Shown piece by piece: positions 11,959 to 23,285 of a DNA stretch of 64,000 nucleotides. Each line of letters starts with the position of its first letter. Positions within the stretch are counted from its first letter, which is position 1. Under the pieces are notes generated by a model. That model searched no databases and was not told where the DNA came from. It saw nothing but the letters and a program-made list of their open reading frames with translations. Location of the stretch: the NCBI RefSeq assembly GCF_030867095.1, contig NC_081824.1, positions 254,263,956 through 254,327,955 on the forward strand, given 5' to 3'. A program made the position numbers and the translations under genes. The stretch comes from Alligator mississippiensis (lineage: Eukaryota; Chordata; Crocodylia; Alligatoridae).

Positions 11959-14900
11959 CTACCCATCCCAAGGAAAGAGAAGAAGCAACATTAGTTTTGC
12001 TGAGACTATGAGAAAGAAAGTTCTAGTGGGTAGTGACTTCCTAAGTGTGCCCTGAAACCCATAGCTTGGCTGGTGGTGTAGAGGGGTCACTGCACACATG
12101 CATGTGTGCACACAGCACAAACTCAGATCCTTGTGCTGTGGACTGGCAGCACCAGAACCCTTCAAACCGCCTCTGGTAGAAAAAGACAGCTTATCCCTGG
12201 AGAACCTGATCTCACCTGTCTGTGCCATCTCCTGGAGCTTACAGACAAGGAATGTGCTCCCAATAGCTCATCTCCAGACCAGGCACAGGAGAAAAGGTCC
12301 CAGTGGGAAAAGGCCGTTCTTACTTTTACCACATGCAAACCTTAAAAGACAAACATGGGCCTTGCATGGGAGAAGGGAAGCCAGCTCTAATGAAAAGTGT
12401 GGCTAAACTGAACTTTCATTTTAGACCATGATCTGTACATAGCTGGGACTCAGAATGTTTCCCATCTACCAGGGTCAAGGGAAGCAGGGAGAGTTGAACT
12501 TTTGGGTGCTTAAAAGAGCTGAACCATCTGGACTTGGAGTCTTCTCTCAGCTGTATCTCCTGCCGGGATTGGACTACATTCACATTCCTCCAGGTCATGG
12601 GAGAGCAGATGCATAGGCTGGGGCAGGACTGAACCCAGAGCACTTAAAAGCACAGTGATAGGTGAGAGGGGATAGATGGGATATGACAAACACTTCTGGC
12701 TGAAGCTAAAGTTTGGAGAGAGCTCTGTGCTTACCTGGCATGGTCCCACCACAGGCACAGCGAGCAGCTTTCTGGCCTCCGCTGGAGCAGAACGTGCAGC
12801 AGTGAAACACACCCTGGTGCTTGCGGAATTTGTTCTTCACAGTTAAAGTGAATGGAGAGCCCTGATGAGGACAAGGGAACAGAGATGAGTGCTTGGCACA
12901 TCTACTACCATACTGGGGCCCTGCTTGGTATCAAATGCTGCTTGAGTGATTCTGGGAATTACAGGCCTAATGAACCTAGCTTTAGCACCAGGTGACAAAA
13001 CAGTGTATTAAATGCCCTCTAGATCAGCGATTTCAACATTTTTAGACTCAAGGAACCCCTGGATAGCCTAGAGGAGGCACCCCTCAGAATTTGACTAAAC
13101 AAAAAGAATAGAGCAGGTTTTTTTTATTGAAAAAAAACTCAAAAAGACTACAACTATGGATTTCTATTTGAAATCTCTGGGTTCATCTTGTGAATCATGT
13201 TTTCCCACCTAGCAGGGCTAACATTTTGTCACCCCACAGCACCCTTGAAAGAATCACACAGTATTCCAAGATGCTCTGGCACCCGGGTAGAGAATCACAG
13301 CTCTAGATGAATGTGCGATGATAAAAGCAGCAGGAGTTCTGTGAAGGAAAGTTATACTTCTGTAATCTACCAGAATTCCTTGAACCAGTCAAAATAGCAG
13401 ACAAAGGAGAAATGGTGAGAACTGATTTGTGCCTTGGACAACATTCTTCTCAAAAGGTGATTAAGAAAATTAGTTAGAGATAACAGATGGGCAATTAGGA
13501 AGAGAACCAGCAAAGGGTTTAGTGGGCAGCAACAAGTAAACTTGGAGGCCGGCGGCAATCTATCAGCAGGGAGCCTGTGAAATTTTTGAAAGAAACCAGA
13601 GCAAGAAGCAAGAGGGGACAACAAGGGAACTGACAAAAGGGAAGCAAGGGCCAAGCTGAGATGCTTTTCTGGGTGACTGCGGGAGATTCTTCCTAGGTAA
13701 GAGACTGATGCAGGGGATAAGGAACCCAGCCCCTTAGATTCCACTGGGAAGAATTGAGATATAAAGGTGGGACAGCAAAGATTCAATGTCTGCTGCACTA
13801 TCAAAGGGAAGGAAGGAAGTGTCTCTGGTCAGAGAAAGGGAATCTGGAGATCTGTGGGTTCTCTTGGGAACAGCTTAACTGCCTGATTCACTCCACCCCA
13901 CACAGTCATTTACAATGGGGCCCAATGAGCTGGAAGCCTCACCTGCACATGCTGCCCTTTGACAGAGACGCAGACAATGTATGTGCCCAGCACCTCTGGG
14001 GTATAAGAAACATGGTAGGTCCCATCGCCATTATCACAGATGGCTGGCTTGATTGCACTACAAACACATGGAGAGAAGCGAAAGCAGTCAGGATCTTACA
14101 AAAAACTCTTCTAATGGCAGGCCACTTTGTAGACTAGACATGCATGAGTGGGGAGGTCACTGTAGGGTCCCTCCAGTACATCACTACAACGCTTTTGACA
14201 CAATAGCCATGAGATGCGCTGACCACACACTAGACAATGAAAGAGATGGAATCACCACTTGCAGGCAAGTACAAATAAGCAAAACCCAACATTCAGGAGC
14301 CCACATTGCTGCAGCCAAAGTACTTCTGATCTGCTACTTCCTTCTAACTCGGAAAGGAGGAGGGAGTGTAAATAACAGGGGAAAGAATATGAGGGAAGAA
14401 AGGAGAGGAAAATGAAAGGTAGCTTATCCCAAGAGGCAGGAGGCATCAGCACTGAAGGCACTTTGAAATGAAAATACAAATCACTGGGAGTGCTCAGTGG
14501 TAACTACCAATGCTGTACTGAGGCAGACCAGCGCTTTTGTTTTCTGTACTGTCTCTGAGAGCGGCCAGTGCTGTTTGCCTTTCAGAAGAAGATACAAGAA
14601 ACCCTGCAGCAGGGGTCTCTGGAACAGCCTGCCTAGATAGAAAGTTTGTCCTTTGCTCCCATTAATCAGAACTGCTTTTGCCCTGAAACAGGATAGTTTA
14701 TAACCCTTACAGAACAATGCATTTGGTTTCTGCCTGCCATTTCAACTGAAAACTCATCTACTTCATCTTCAGACATCACCCTGCCATTAAATGTGGCTCT
14801 GGATTGTTCAACAACTGCTGTGCTGCTCCCCAGATGCGACTATTTCTGCAGGGGAGGAAGCGATCACAGATGCACAGGAATGTGAAATCACGTTGATATG

Positions 14901-17900
14901 ATTTCAGTGATCTCTCCTCCCACTATCAGAATTAACCTCCATAAGGACAGGTGAGTTGCGTGCACTTTTCATTCATCTCAAGCGGTCTGGAGTGCAGATG
15001 GAAGGACAAGAGATAAGTCCCATGGCAATGCTTCTGGTTCAGTAGATATCTACATACAAGGTGATGCTTCCCTTTCTTGTATTAGATGTAATTGCTGGCC
15101 TTGTCACTTCTGCTTGCTGTGTGGCCCAAACCAAGATATAACCCATATAGACGACTATCTATAATCAAAGCTAGACTCCTGAATGATGGCAGATTTCAGT
15201 TTCCCTCATAGCAGAGTTTTAGCATTTTGTTCTCTCCTACATCATGACAACCAATCAACAGCTAGGCTGGCAACCAGCTCTGGGTTAGGCCCCTCTGGAA
15301 CCAGCTGTATCTTCAAAGATGACCATGACAGATTTTTTTTCCCCAACTGTGCTAATGCCCTTGCTGCTCTACAACAACTCTAGCTCACCGTAAAGCTTGT
15401 TTCAAAAGATTTTTGATTTGTTTCAAATTTTTTACCTTAGAAATACCCAAAGTGTCAAGTCTAGTTTTCCCTAGTTTTGCAGAAAGACTTCCAACCCTGT
15501 TTTGTTTGAGCTGATACTTCTTTATTGGAGGAGGAAAGGATGCTGAAGCTTTAACAAAGACACCTTTTAAAATGAGATATTGTCTGAAACCTAAGTCCCA
15601 GTTCTCTGTTGTCCTGCTCCACGTGCAGCCATGTATACCAACATAGCAGGAGTACAATAAAACACTACCAAGTTAGACAAGCTGCAATCCATATCAACTG
15701 TGTGGGGAAGAGTTTGTAAAAGCCTAAAACTTATTACTGAATGTTGGGAGCTAACAGCCACTGTATCAAACATACAGCCTGCAAGGCTTCTCACAGGACC
15801 AGAAATGCTGCAGTGGGGTGAACAGCAATGGCATTAACTCCCACAACAGCGAGAGTCACTGTATTGGCACGGCAGCGCCAGCACCCAGGGAGCTAACACT
15901 GCTGCTGCCCATCCTGCCACCAAAATTCTGGGCTGCAATCCTCACTGGGTATAAAGTTCTGTGCAGTGTTAACCTCCTGGGTGTTAGCCCCGCCTGCAGA
16001 GCAGCTCAGGCAGCCACTGGGGCCAACACTGCTGCCAGCTGCCCTGGCTGCCTGCTGCCAGACTTCTGGATCATAATCTCCACCGAGGACACAATTCTGT
16101 GGCAACAGGGTTAAAGGCAGCAACTGCAACCCCCATGGCTGTCAGGGCCAGCTCCAAGGAGGTTAATGCTATCACCATTCACCCCAGAGGTAGGTCATTT
16201 GGTCCTGGTCCTGGACTGGAGGGCCAAATTATTTTGACACCCTGGCTACAAGGGATCCACAGGCGGCAACTGTGATGCAGCTGCTGCATAGTCATGGCCA
16301 AGGGTGCTAGTTGTCTGCACAGCCTGTGGGCCATGTTGTTTCCCCACTGCCAAATTTCTGGACCCACGGGGAGCCCCAGGCCCTGCGCACTAGATCAAGG
16401 AGCGAACTAATTTACTCCACAGCAGGATAGTACTTGTAAATACAAGTACTATGCTGCTGCAGAGTAAAAAAGCCACTTCTGATCCCAGCATGCAGGGTTG
16501 AACAGGGGTGGCATTAAGCCCCAGGACCCAGTCCTGGCATGTGGGGGGCTGGAAGGGGTGATACCAGGCCCCTGAGACACAATCCCAGCATGCTGGGTTG
16601 GGAGAAGATGGTACCAAGCCCTCAGGGACCAATTCTGGCCCCAGGCCTCTGGGACCCAGTCCCATGGTGCTAAGGTGGAAGGGGGAGGGGTCCCCCACAG
16701 ACCAATCCTAGGGCCCAGGGGTGGGATGGGGCAGGGCCAGGCCCTGCTACGGGCACTCAAGGCAGGAAAGGGGCAGTGCTGGGCTACAGGGCCCAATCCT
16801 GGCACATGGAACTCAATCCAGCCCATGGACCAACCCTGTCAGTTATCTGGCTCATGGGACCAAAAGGTTGAGCACAACTGGTCTTGGCCAAAACACAGTT
16901 ATGCCATTCTCCAGGTGAATCCTGGCCTGACTACTGACATCTCTTACTTCCATGTGATTCTGAGCAGAGAAAAAGTGATGTCAGAAGTGGGAGCAAACTG
17001 CTAGCAAAAGCTTTAAAGACAGAAGGCAAGAGAATCACCCTGCATCCCCTAGAGAAAGCACTCACCAGTCCTTCTTATCCTTGTGAACAAGCGTGACCTT
17101 GACGAACTCTCCTCCTCTCCCCATTTGCTCCCCCAGTGCATCATTGCAGAGTAGAGTAAAGCTGGCTGACTGATTCTGATGGGCATGGTGGAGATCTGAA
17201 AAGCAGAACAAACTCTCCCATACAGAACAGAACAGAACAGAACAGAACAGAACAGAACAGAACAGAACAGAACAAAGCCACACTTGACATCAAACAGCTA
17301 CCTTCCATCCCTAAATTGTTCCAACCTGGACTACTTCACTTCTGCTAAGGTTTTACAAGTTTCCTTTCATCTGGGCATCTGAGCTCCTTCCTACAGGATG
17401 TAAAAACAAGTATGTTCATGGTGACTAGGTGGGTATGGCTGACCATAGCCTCCACAAGTGGCAAGCGGGCCTTAATCTTCAGTGGCAGCTGAACGAACTC
17501 TGTTTGATGTAGCCTGAAAGTGAGATGCAGAGGTTGTATGCCTCTCTGCAGTCCCCTGGTTTCTGAACTCAGCTGGGAACTACTTCTGTCCCCCAGACAA
17601 AGACTGCTCTAGTGGGTGTTCAACTACAGTGGCCCCAAAGGAATACTGTGAAGGCTGGAGAGAGCCATAATGCAACTGCATTCCAGGCCAGCCCCTCCTA
17701 ACCATCCTCGTTCCCACCCCACATGAGAAGCAGGGTACAGCACCATTCCACTCGTTCTACAGCACGCAGGGATCCCCAGGAGCTAGTTTAACTGATTTTG
17801 CAATCTCTCAGGCCCTTTGCTTGTTTAAAGGGAATACAGCAGAGACCAGAATCAGAGGTAATGTCCTTTGCAGTCACCTCTCCAGGATGCTGCCTGGAGG

Positions 17901-20900
17901 TAGCAGCATTGACCCCTGTGGCTGCCTGAGCTGCTGTATCTGCAGGGCCAGAACCCAGGAGGTTAATACCACAGTGGGGTTTGTGATTGCAAAGGGTTGG
18001 GCTGGCCACAGTTCTTCCCCTCCCATTCCTGAATGCAATTCATATGCTGTCTATTTTGCAATGTAACTGTATCCTCTTTAACTGCACAGGAATTGCAACC
18101 AAAAATGGTGAAGGGGAAGCAGCTGTCAAAAGGGCCGCTACTAGAAGCTTTGAAAATGAGGAGACAGTGAGCAGCTCAGACACTGACCAGCTCTTCTCAT
18201 TTACAAAGCCCCTAATAGCTATCCCCAAAATTATTACAAGAAGCTCTCAGGCTCCATTTCAGCACGGTGTACAACAAACACCTACATACCGAGCTTTTTA
18301 TGGCTCACTTGATCTCTCCTGCATTAATTCTGTCCCTGGCTAAGCAGAACTAGGTGGTATGTGGGCACAGACAAAAATGTTCCCATGGACTCTGTTCTAG
18401 GCTCTGAGTAAAGCCATTTCTTTGCAATTTCTTGGCAGTGAGCCATGATTACATTAGTGCAGAAAGTCTCCATACCTTCCCCTTGCAGGATGCACTTGGC
18501 TGGATCAACTGCCTTGTTGAGAACAGCCCCAAAAACCTCATAGCCATGGTACTGCCCAGCCTTCTCTTGGGGAGAGAACTGGATCCCATCATCCCCTCCA
18601 GGGTGCACACTGTAATCCACTCTGATCAGCCTCTTCAGCCGGCTCGCCACCACCCTTTTTGTGATAAGGATCTCCAGGTCAGAGCCATTGGTCAGGAGGT
18701 GTTCTGTAAACTCCACCCCCGTCCTCATGTCCAACAGCAGCTGCTCCAGCTGTGCTTTTTGCAAGTGCAACAGGTTCTCCTTCTGCACCTTCAAGTCATC
18801 CAGCTGCTTCAGCAGCCGGTCCCGGTGCTCTTCAATAGCCTGTATGTATCCGTCTGCAAATGCATGGATCTCTGTAGCCACTGCCTCCACACGACTGCGG
18901 ATGGTGCTGCCCACCCCTTCAACCTGATGCAGTGCCTCTTCCAGGGCACCCACCTGCTGCTGGGTGCTCTTCAAGAGTTCCCTCATGGAGTCACCGTGCT
19001 TATGGATGACATTGCTGGTGAAGTCATAAGGGTGCTGCCGGTGCTTGTCCACCACACAGTCCCGGCACACAGGCCGGTCACACCGCTCACAGAACAGTTT
19101 CAGTTCCTCGGAGGGGTGGGACAGGCACAGGATGGGCTTCCCGATCCGGTTGTAGCCCTTCAGGTCCTCCATATCCACCACAGCATGGGAGGCTGTTTTC
19201 CTCTGTCTCCTGAAAGGAAGCAACCAGAAGTAAACCTGGGTGGGACAAACATGCCCTGTAGGCTCCTAAAAGCAACCCATGGCTACCTCACAGATTGTGT
19301 TCTGATGAGATGATGCAACACAGCAGGTGACATTCTGGCCTGATTCAGCAGATGGGCACATCACGCACCAGGACCAATGGTCTCCTGGGGCCACAGCACC
19401 ACACTGAAGATGATAGCATGTGAAAACCATCCCATATTTGTAATTGTTATATATGTGTGGGTGTTATGTTACATAGTCTAAAGGCGCATATCTATCCTGA
19501 CTTCTAAACCATTATGCTCAAAGTCCCCTTAGGGAGCCTGATCACAGTTTGAGAAGTGCTGCAGTGCATGCTAGGGTTAGCAGGAGGTGGCCTGAAATAG
19601 ACTTGTTCAGACACTGCCACTTCTGTAGATGGACAGGAGATGCCAGGCTTCTTACCTGTCAGCCTGGCACTTTTCACCAGCGTTAGATTCACAAAAGCAA
19701 GTAACCAGGGGAGGAGACCAGACAATTTGGACTGGACAATGGCTAAATGACAACTTGTACTAATACCCCTCCTTTTTCCAGGCACTGTTTGTTCCTGTCT
19801 GTTTATACAATCATGCCACCTTTGGCACAGGAAACGGTGCCACATTCTCTGGTTCCTGCAGTCATCCTACGCCTCTGCCTTGCCACCTCTTAGTTCACTT
19901 CAGAGGCAAACACCTTTCCTTGCCCTGGGTAGTGCCTCTTCAGTTTTTCCCCACTCTGCTACTATTCAACACAACTCCTTTACCTCTGCAAATCAAAGGG
20001 AAATTCCCTTGTGTGACTACTGACTCACTGCCTCATAGAGGTGCTATGAGGAAAAATGTATTTATGTCTGGGAGGTACCCAAATGCTATGATACTGGGGC
20101 AATTAAGCATGTGACTTGCCAACTGCCTGGTCATAAATGGGTCAATTAAAGCCAACATCAGCACTTCCCCGACACTACCACCTTCTCCTCCAGGACTGAA
20201 ATTTTCCACAAGAACTTTCCAATGCACCTGCAAGTACCTTTAAAACATTAATACAGTTGTTGTTTACAAATCAACCTCTTTTTGGGCAGCATCAGCAGAA
20301 AAGCAGAGGGCTGAACACCAACTGGAAACCAAACCTCCCTATCACCACCCAGTCATGGGGTCCCCTCAATGCCAGGCCTAGACAAAAAATAGGAAGCTTG
20401 CACTACCATTGCTCTGGCTGCAAGATGGGGGAGTTTGGGCTTCAGTCTCCAGGGCTGTTGTTCTCTGACTTTCCAGCAGAGCTAAATCCACTCAGATGGA
20501 AAATAGAGATGTCTGGAAACTGCTAATGTGTGGATTTAGATCATAGAGAAGTAGGGCTGAAAAGGACTTCCACAGGTCATGTAGTCCAAGCTCTTGCCTG
20601 ACCCCACTGTGCCTCTGGACTGGGCCAGGCTGGATAGACAAGAGCAGCTCCCCCGTCCCTTCTCTGCCTGGAAGTCACGAGAACCTGGATCAACACAGGC
20701 TTTTCTCATGGCAGGGGCCAGCAGAATGTGCAAGGCTCTGTACAAACAGGCTGACACATCAACTGGAGACTTTCAACATGACTTGCCAAGGAGGCGCATG
20801 GTGCATTTACAGAGTTGTTGATACTGCATTGTCATTTAATACTTCCTTTAGTACTGTGCTGTTACTGCACCATGCCATTCTTTGAGGTTTTCAAGACCCA

Positions 20901-21876
20901 ACTTGACAAAGCCATGGCTGGGATGATCTAATTAGGGCTGGTCCTGCTTTGAGCAGGGGGTTGGTCTACATGACCTCCTGAGGTTCCTTCCAACCCTCAT
21001 TTTCTGTGATTCTGTGATGCCAGTGGCACACAGTTATTTTTAGCTGCTATGTCACCATACTGAAATACTACAACAAGGGAGTGTGTCACTATGGCGATGT
21101 AGCTGCGGCATCACAGTTTGTGCCTGCCAGTGCTACGATGCCATAGCATGTCGTTAGGGTGATGCAGTGCCTCGTGTATATGTGCTCACAGACTCCCATT
21201 TACTTCATCTGGAGGAATTGATGCTTGACACTTCTTGAAACTCATGCATCCAAAAACTAAGTGGACACTTTTGACCCAAGTGTTTACTCCAGAGAGTGGA
21301 CAGCTGACACTGTGTGTGTACAATGCACAGGAAGAGAATGGCAGGAGGGGCTTGATGCCATGTCTGCCATCTCCCTGCATCGAATGCTCCCCCCACACCT
21401 TACCTGTGAGCTTGGCTGCAGAAGTGGCAGAGGTTGGCTTTGCAGGTGTGACAGCGCTTCGCTGCCTCCCCATCCACGCAGAGATCGCACACCACCCCGT
21501 GCCCTTGCGCCTGCAGTGTCTCCAGCAGCACCTCGTTCAGGGCCAGGTAGTCCGTGGTCAGTTCCTGAATTCCGCCGGGGGGCAAATCGACCTCCGTGTC
21601 GCAGACGGGACAAAGGATGCTGAGCAGGGGCTGCGGCAGGTCCCGGAGGAGGCACGATTGGTCTGAACTGGAGTCCGAGCTGCAATCTCCCTGGAAGCCC
21701 AGCACGGAGAAGGGCTCCAGCTGCTCCAGGCAGGGCAGGCAGAAGGTGTGCAGGCATGGCAGGATTTTGGGGGCTAAGAAGAGCTCTGTGCACAGTGGGC
21801 ACCGGGTCCTGGGCAGTGCTCGGACCTCACCAGGGACTTTAGCCATGATCTTGGGCTGCTGCTGGGGGTCCGACAT
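11807..21876 (-). CDS. TRIM45: TRIM45, complete six-exon coding region
   Basis: Tripartite-motif protein 45, a RING-type E3 ubiquitin ligase family member that also carries a filamin repeat; the human protein is described as a repressor of MAPK-linked transcription (family knowledge). Coding exons on the minus strand: 21404-21876, 18476-19209, 17066-17195, 13943-14057, 12735-12861 and 11807-11958. All junctions are GT-AG and phases match, giving 1,731 nt or 576 residues; human TRIM45 is about 580 as I recall. Domains: RING at about residues 26-92 (starting CPLC, ending CPVC), B-box 1 from about 130 (CDLC, then CHTC), B-box 2 at about 186-222 (CERCDRPVCRDC), coiled coil at about 230-350, filamin repeat at about 392-490, then a Cys/Gly/His-rich tail ending SLLRTVAL. 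The start chosen (MSDPQQQ) lies 25 residues before the first RING cysteine, as in the mammalian protein. No break was seen. Confidence 0.96.
12735..12861 (-). CDS. TRIM45: TRIM45 coding exon 5 (Cys-rich linker)
   Basis: A 127-nt exon coding for GSPFTLTVKNKFRKHQGVF, then HCCTFCSSGGQKAARCACGG and TMPG. The Cys-rich block after the filamin repeat is a TRIM45 hallmark. Acceptor cctcatcag/GGCTCT, donor CCAG/gtaagc. Confidence 0.94.
13025..13300. mobile_element. hAT-type MITE with perfect 8-bp duplication
   Basis: Starts CAGCGATTTCAAC and ends GTAGAGAATCACAG, with perfect flanking CTCTAGAT at 13017-13024 and 13301-13308. It lies in the TRIM45 intron between exons 4 and 5. Confidence 0.72.
13943..14057 (-). 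CDS. TRIM45: TRIM45 coding exon 4 (filamin repeat, second half)
   Basis: A 115-nt exon coding for AIKPAICDNGDGTYHVSYTP and on to VCVSVKGQHVQ. The DNGDGTY...YTP...G pattern is the filamin-repeat signature. Acceptor tttgtag/TGCAAT, donor GTGCAG/gtgagg, ending in phase 0. Confidence 0.94.
15830..16140. repeat. Unclassified interspersed repeat, paired with an inverted copy
   Basis: GTTAACCTCCTGGGTG..GCAGCTCAGGCAGCCACTG..GCCAACACTGCTGCC recurs in inverse orientation at about 17870-17975. No family was recognised and there is no coding capacity. Confidence 0.5.
16411..16467. repeat. GTACTTGTA-family palindrome in TRIM45 intron
   Basis: TTTACTC...CAGGATAGTACTTGTA followed by TACAAGTACTAT...GAGTAAA forms a nearly perfect hairpin of about 57 nt. 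It has the same core as the elements at 25.2 and 27.0 kb. It is followed to about 16.87 kb by a degenerate repeat of units like 'cccagtcctggcatg'. Confidence 0.6.
17066..17195 (-). CDS. TRIM45: TRIM45 coding exon 3 (filamin repeat, first half)
   Basis: A 130-nt exon coding for LHHAHQNQSASFTLLCNDA and on to VTLVHKDKKD, the start of the filamin-type immunoglobulin-like fold. The acceptor is gcttttcag/ATCTCC and the donor GACTG/gtgagt. A CTGTT pentanucleotide repeat lies about 27 nt before the acceptor. Confidence 0.94.
17222..17275. repeat. (AACAG)n / (CTGTT)n microsatellite near TRIM45 exon 3
   Basis: About ten pentanucleotide units. On the gene strand this is a T/C-rich (CTGTT)n tract about 27 nt upstream of the exon 3 acceptor. 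Confidence 0.95.
17800..18010. repeat. Inverted copy of the 15.83-16.14 kb repeat
   Basis: GGTAGCAGCATTGACCCC..GGCTGCCTGAGCTGCTG..CAGGAGGTTAATACC is the reverse of the sequence near 15965-16040. It lies in the TRIM45 intron between exons 2 and 3. Confidence 0.5.
18476..19209 (-). CDS. TRIM45: TRIM45 coding exon 2 (B-box 2, coiled coil)
   Basis: A 734-nt exon with acceptor ctttcag/GAGACAG and donor GGGGAAG/gtatgg. It completes B-box 2 (CERCDRPVCRDCVVDKH) and carries the long coiled coil (LLKQLDDLKVQKENLL, then QKAQLEQLLLDMRTGVEF). It ends in DPAKCILQGE, the lead-in to the filamin repeat. Confidence 0.95.
20540..20640 (-). mobile_element. CR1 3'-end fragment
   Basis: ATCATAGAGAAGTAGGGCTG..AAGGACTTCC..TAGTCCAAG reads as a reversed, diverged CR1 tail. 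Confidence 0.6.
20790..21190. mobile_element. Palindromic MITE (Harbinger-like), interrupted by CR1
   Basis: The left part (GGTGCATTTACAGAG...TACTTCCTTTAGTACTG) and right part (AGCTGCTATGTCACCATA...GTGTATATGTGCTCAC) resemble the intact element at 26324-26600. The CR1 at 20877-21018 splits it. Ends are approximate. Confidence 0.5.
20877..21018 (+). mobile_element. CR1 3'-end fragment inserted in a MITE
   Basis: GGTTTTCAAGACC...GGTTCCTTCCAACCCTC...TTCTGTGATTCTGTGATG is a standard CR1 tail. The sequence on both sides belongs to the palindromic MITE family seen at 26.3 kb. Confidence 0.75.
21404..21876 (-). CDS. TRIM45: TRIM45 coding exon 1 (start, RING, B-box 1)
   Basis: Encodes residues 1-157 and two bases of codon 158. 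It holds the RING finger (CPLC, CLHTFCLPC, CPVC) and the first B-box (CDLC, CHTC, CHFC). The donor reads CACAG/gtaagg. The frame stays open upstream to base 22122 with another ATG, so an N-terminal extension is formally possible. The downstream ATG at 21874-21876 fits the family start better. Confidence 0.95.
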
Positions 21877-21879
21877 CAC

Positions 21880-22260
21880 CTGGGATTGAGAGGATGGACG
21901 AGAAATTAAACCCTCCCCTGAAGCACCCACACCAAGGCAGCCCTGACTGCGCCCTGCACCGCCCACGAGCCTCCCTGCCCACCCCAGCAGCAGCCCCAAT
22001 GCCCAGGGGACAGCTATGGTGCCAGGTGGCACAGCCGGGGGAGGGGAGCGGGGGGCAAAGGGGAACCTCGCGCGCACCCCTCCCCCACACCCGCCCGACT
22101 CACCCGGGCCCGACCCACCCAATCACAGCTCCCCGCTCCACCACTCACTGGACAGCCCCTGCTCCCAAGTCATTGGCTCTCTCTGCCCGGAGTGACGCCA
22201 AGACTCACCAATCGCCGCCCCGCCCCGCTCCAATCGCCCTATCAGTGCGCGCCTTATTCT
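21880..22260 (-). promoter_or_regulatory. TRIM45: TRIM45 CpG-rich promoter with CCAAT, GC and CRE-like boxes
   Basis: The CpG-rich block starts inside exon 1 and extends to about 22.25 kb. It has CCAAT boxes at 22119-22123, 22208-22212 and 22230-22234, an inverted one at 22172-22176, a GC box between the last two, and a CRE-like TGACGCCA at 22193-22200. This is a typical TATA-less housekeeping promoter. The exact start site cannot be read, and no divergent gene was recognised on the plus strand. Confidence 0.65.
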
Positions 22261-22429
22261 GAGGGCTCAAATCCACAAGGCTTAAATAGCACTCTCCTCG
22301 CTTCCCCCTCCTCACCCCCACCCCACGCTTCAGTCTTTGTGGAGGGGACCGGCAGCCTTTCATATCAGCTCTCGCGTCTGCTCTGTGACTCAGCCCCAGG
22401 TGTCGTCCCCCCCATGCCTTATTTTTTTT

Positions 22430-22488
22430 TGCAAAAATCTAGTTGGTTTAAATTAAACTGTTTAATAAAAGATACCACCTCTCCTACC
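22430..22488 (+). mobile_element. Possible Penelope tail fragment
   Basis: AAAAATCTAGTTGG...TAATAAAAGATACCACC resembles the Penelope 3' end. It is short and followed by minus-strand CR1 debris. Confidence 0.4.
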
Positions 22489-22489
22489 A

Positions 22490-22640
22490 GTTTCATAGAT
22501 TTCACAGACATTCGAGCTGGAAGGCCTAGGGTCCAGTTGTGATTCGTCCTCTGCCCTTCTTCCTGCGTGCCCTCCCACTGCCCTTGGTGGCCCCATCAGC
22601 CTCTGCAATGTAGTCCAACAGCCCCTGCCTGACCCCACTG
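22490..22640 (-). mobile_element. CR1 3'-end fragment
   Basis: TTTCATAGATTTCACAGAC..GAGCTGGAAGG and AGTCCAACAGCCCCTGCCTG are CR1 pieces in reverse. It lies just upstream of the TRIM45 promoter. Confidence 0.55.
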
Positions 22641-23017
22641 TGGCAGGTGAAAATATTTTTCACCTGCCTTCCCCTGCATCTCCCAGCATCCCCCTGGCAT
22701 CCCCTACCCTCCCGGAGTCGTGGGAGCTCTGCCACGGTGCCGGCATATCAGTCCGGAGCTCCTCCCACCTTGGCCTTCTTGCTGGGAAGGGCTGGAGGCT
22801 CCCTGGAAACCCAGCGCTGAAATTGAGCTGGAGAGAAAGCAACCCCGAGCTGTGGCAAGCCTGCTTGGCACCAGGCTTTACTGGCAGTGTCTTGAGAGAT
22901 GCCCGGGATCCTGGTTCAGATCGCCCCGTCTCCCTGCATGCCGTCCTCCCCAGGCTCCCAGCAGGTGTAACAGGGTGCACAAGGAGAGCAGAATGAGAGA
23001 GGGCCCCAGCCTCACTG

Positions 23018-23140
23018 CTTTCATAGACAGATTTCATAGACATTAGGGCCGGAAGGGACCCTGCGAGATTATCCGGTCCAGCATTAGTGTGAAGAAGCCC
23101 CCAGATTACCCCAGCTTGCACGACCAGTGTGCTGTTTCCC
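23018..23140 (-). mobile_element. CR1 3'-end fragment
   Basis: TTTCATAGACATTAGGGCC..GGAAGGGACC is the reverse of a CR1 tail. Confidence 0.65.
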
Positions 23141-23285
23141 ATCTCGCAGGAAGAGTGGTGCTTTTACATCCACTCCTGCCAAACAGCTAGCAGTCACACA
23201 AGGGGTTGGGCTGCTTGTTCAATAAAGAGTGCATTGCTTTTTAGTTCAGTGTCAATAACTTATTTTTCTTCTTTTCCCTCTAGTC

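Larger units (their letters stand above)
14058..17065 (-). other. TRIM45: TRIM45 intron 3
   Basis: Holds the unclassified repeat at 15.83-16.14 kb, the palindrome at 16.41 kb, and the degenerate GC-rich repeat to 16.87 kb. Otherwise nothing was recognised. Confidence 0.7.
19210..21403 (-). other. TRIM45: TRIM45 intron 1
   Basis: Contains CR1 debris at 20540-20640 and the CR1-interrupted MITE at 20790-21190. No other feature was recognised. Confidence 0.7.

Noticed and set aside
18432-19313. 293-codon plus-strand open frame
   Set aside because: It is the antisense shadow of TRIM45 exon 2.
22640-22662. Palindrome CAGGTGAAAA-TAT-TTTTCACCTG
   Set aside because: Short and isolated; not enough to call a site or an element.
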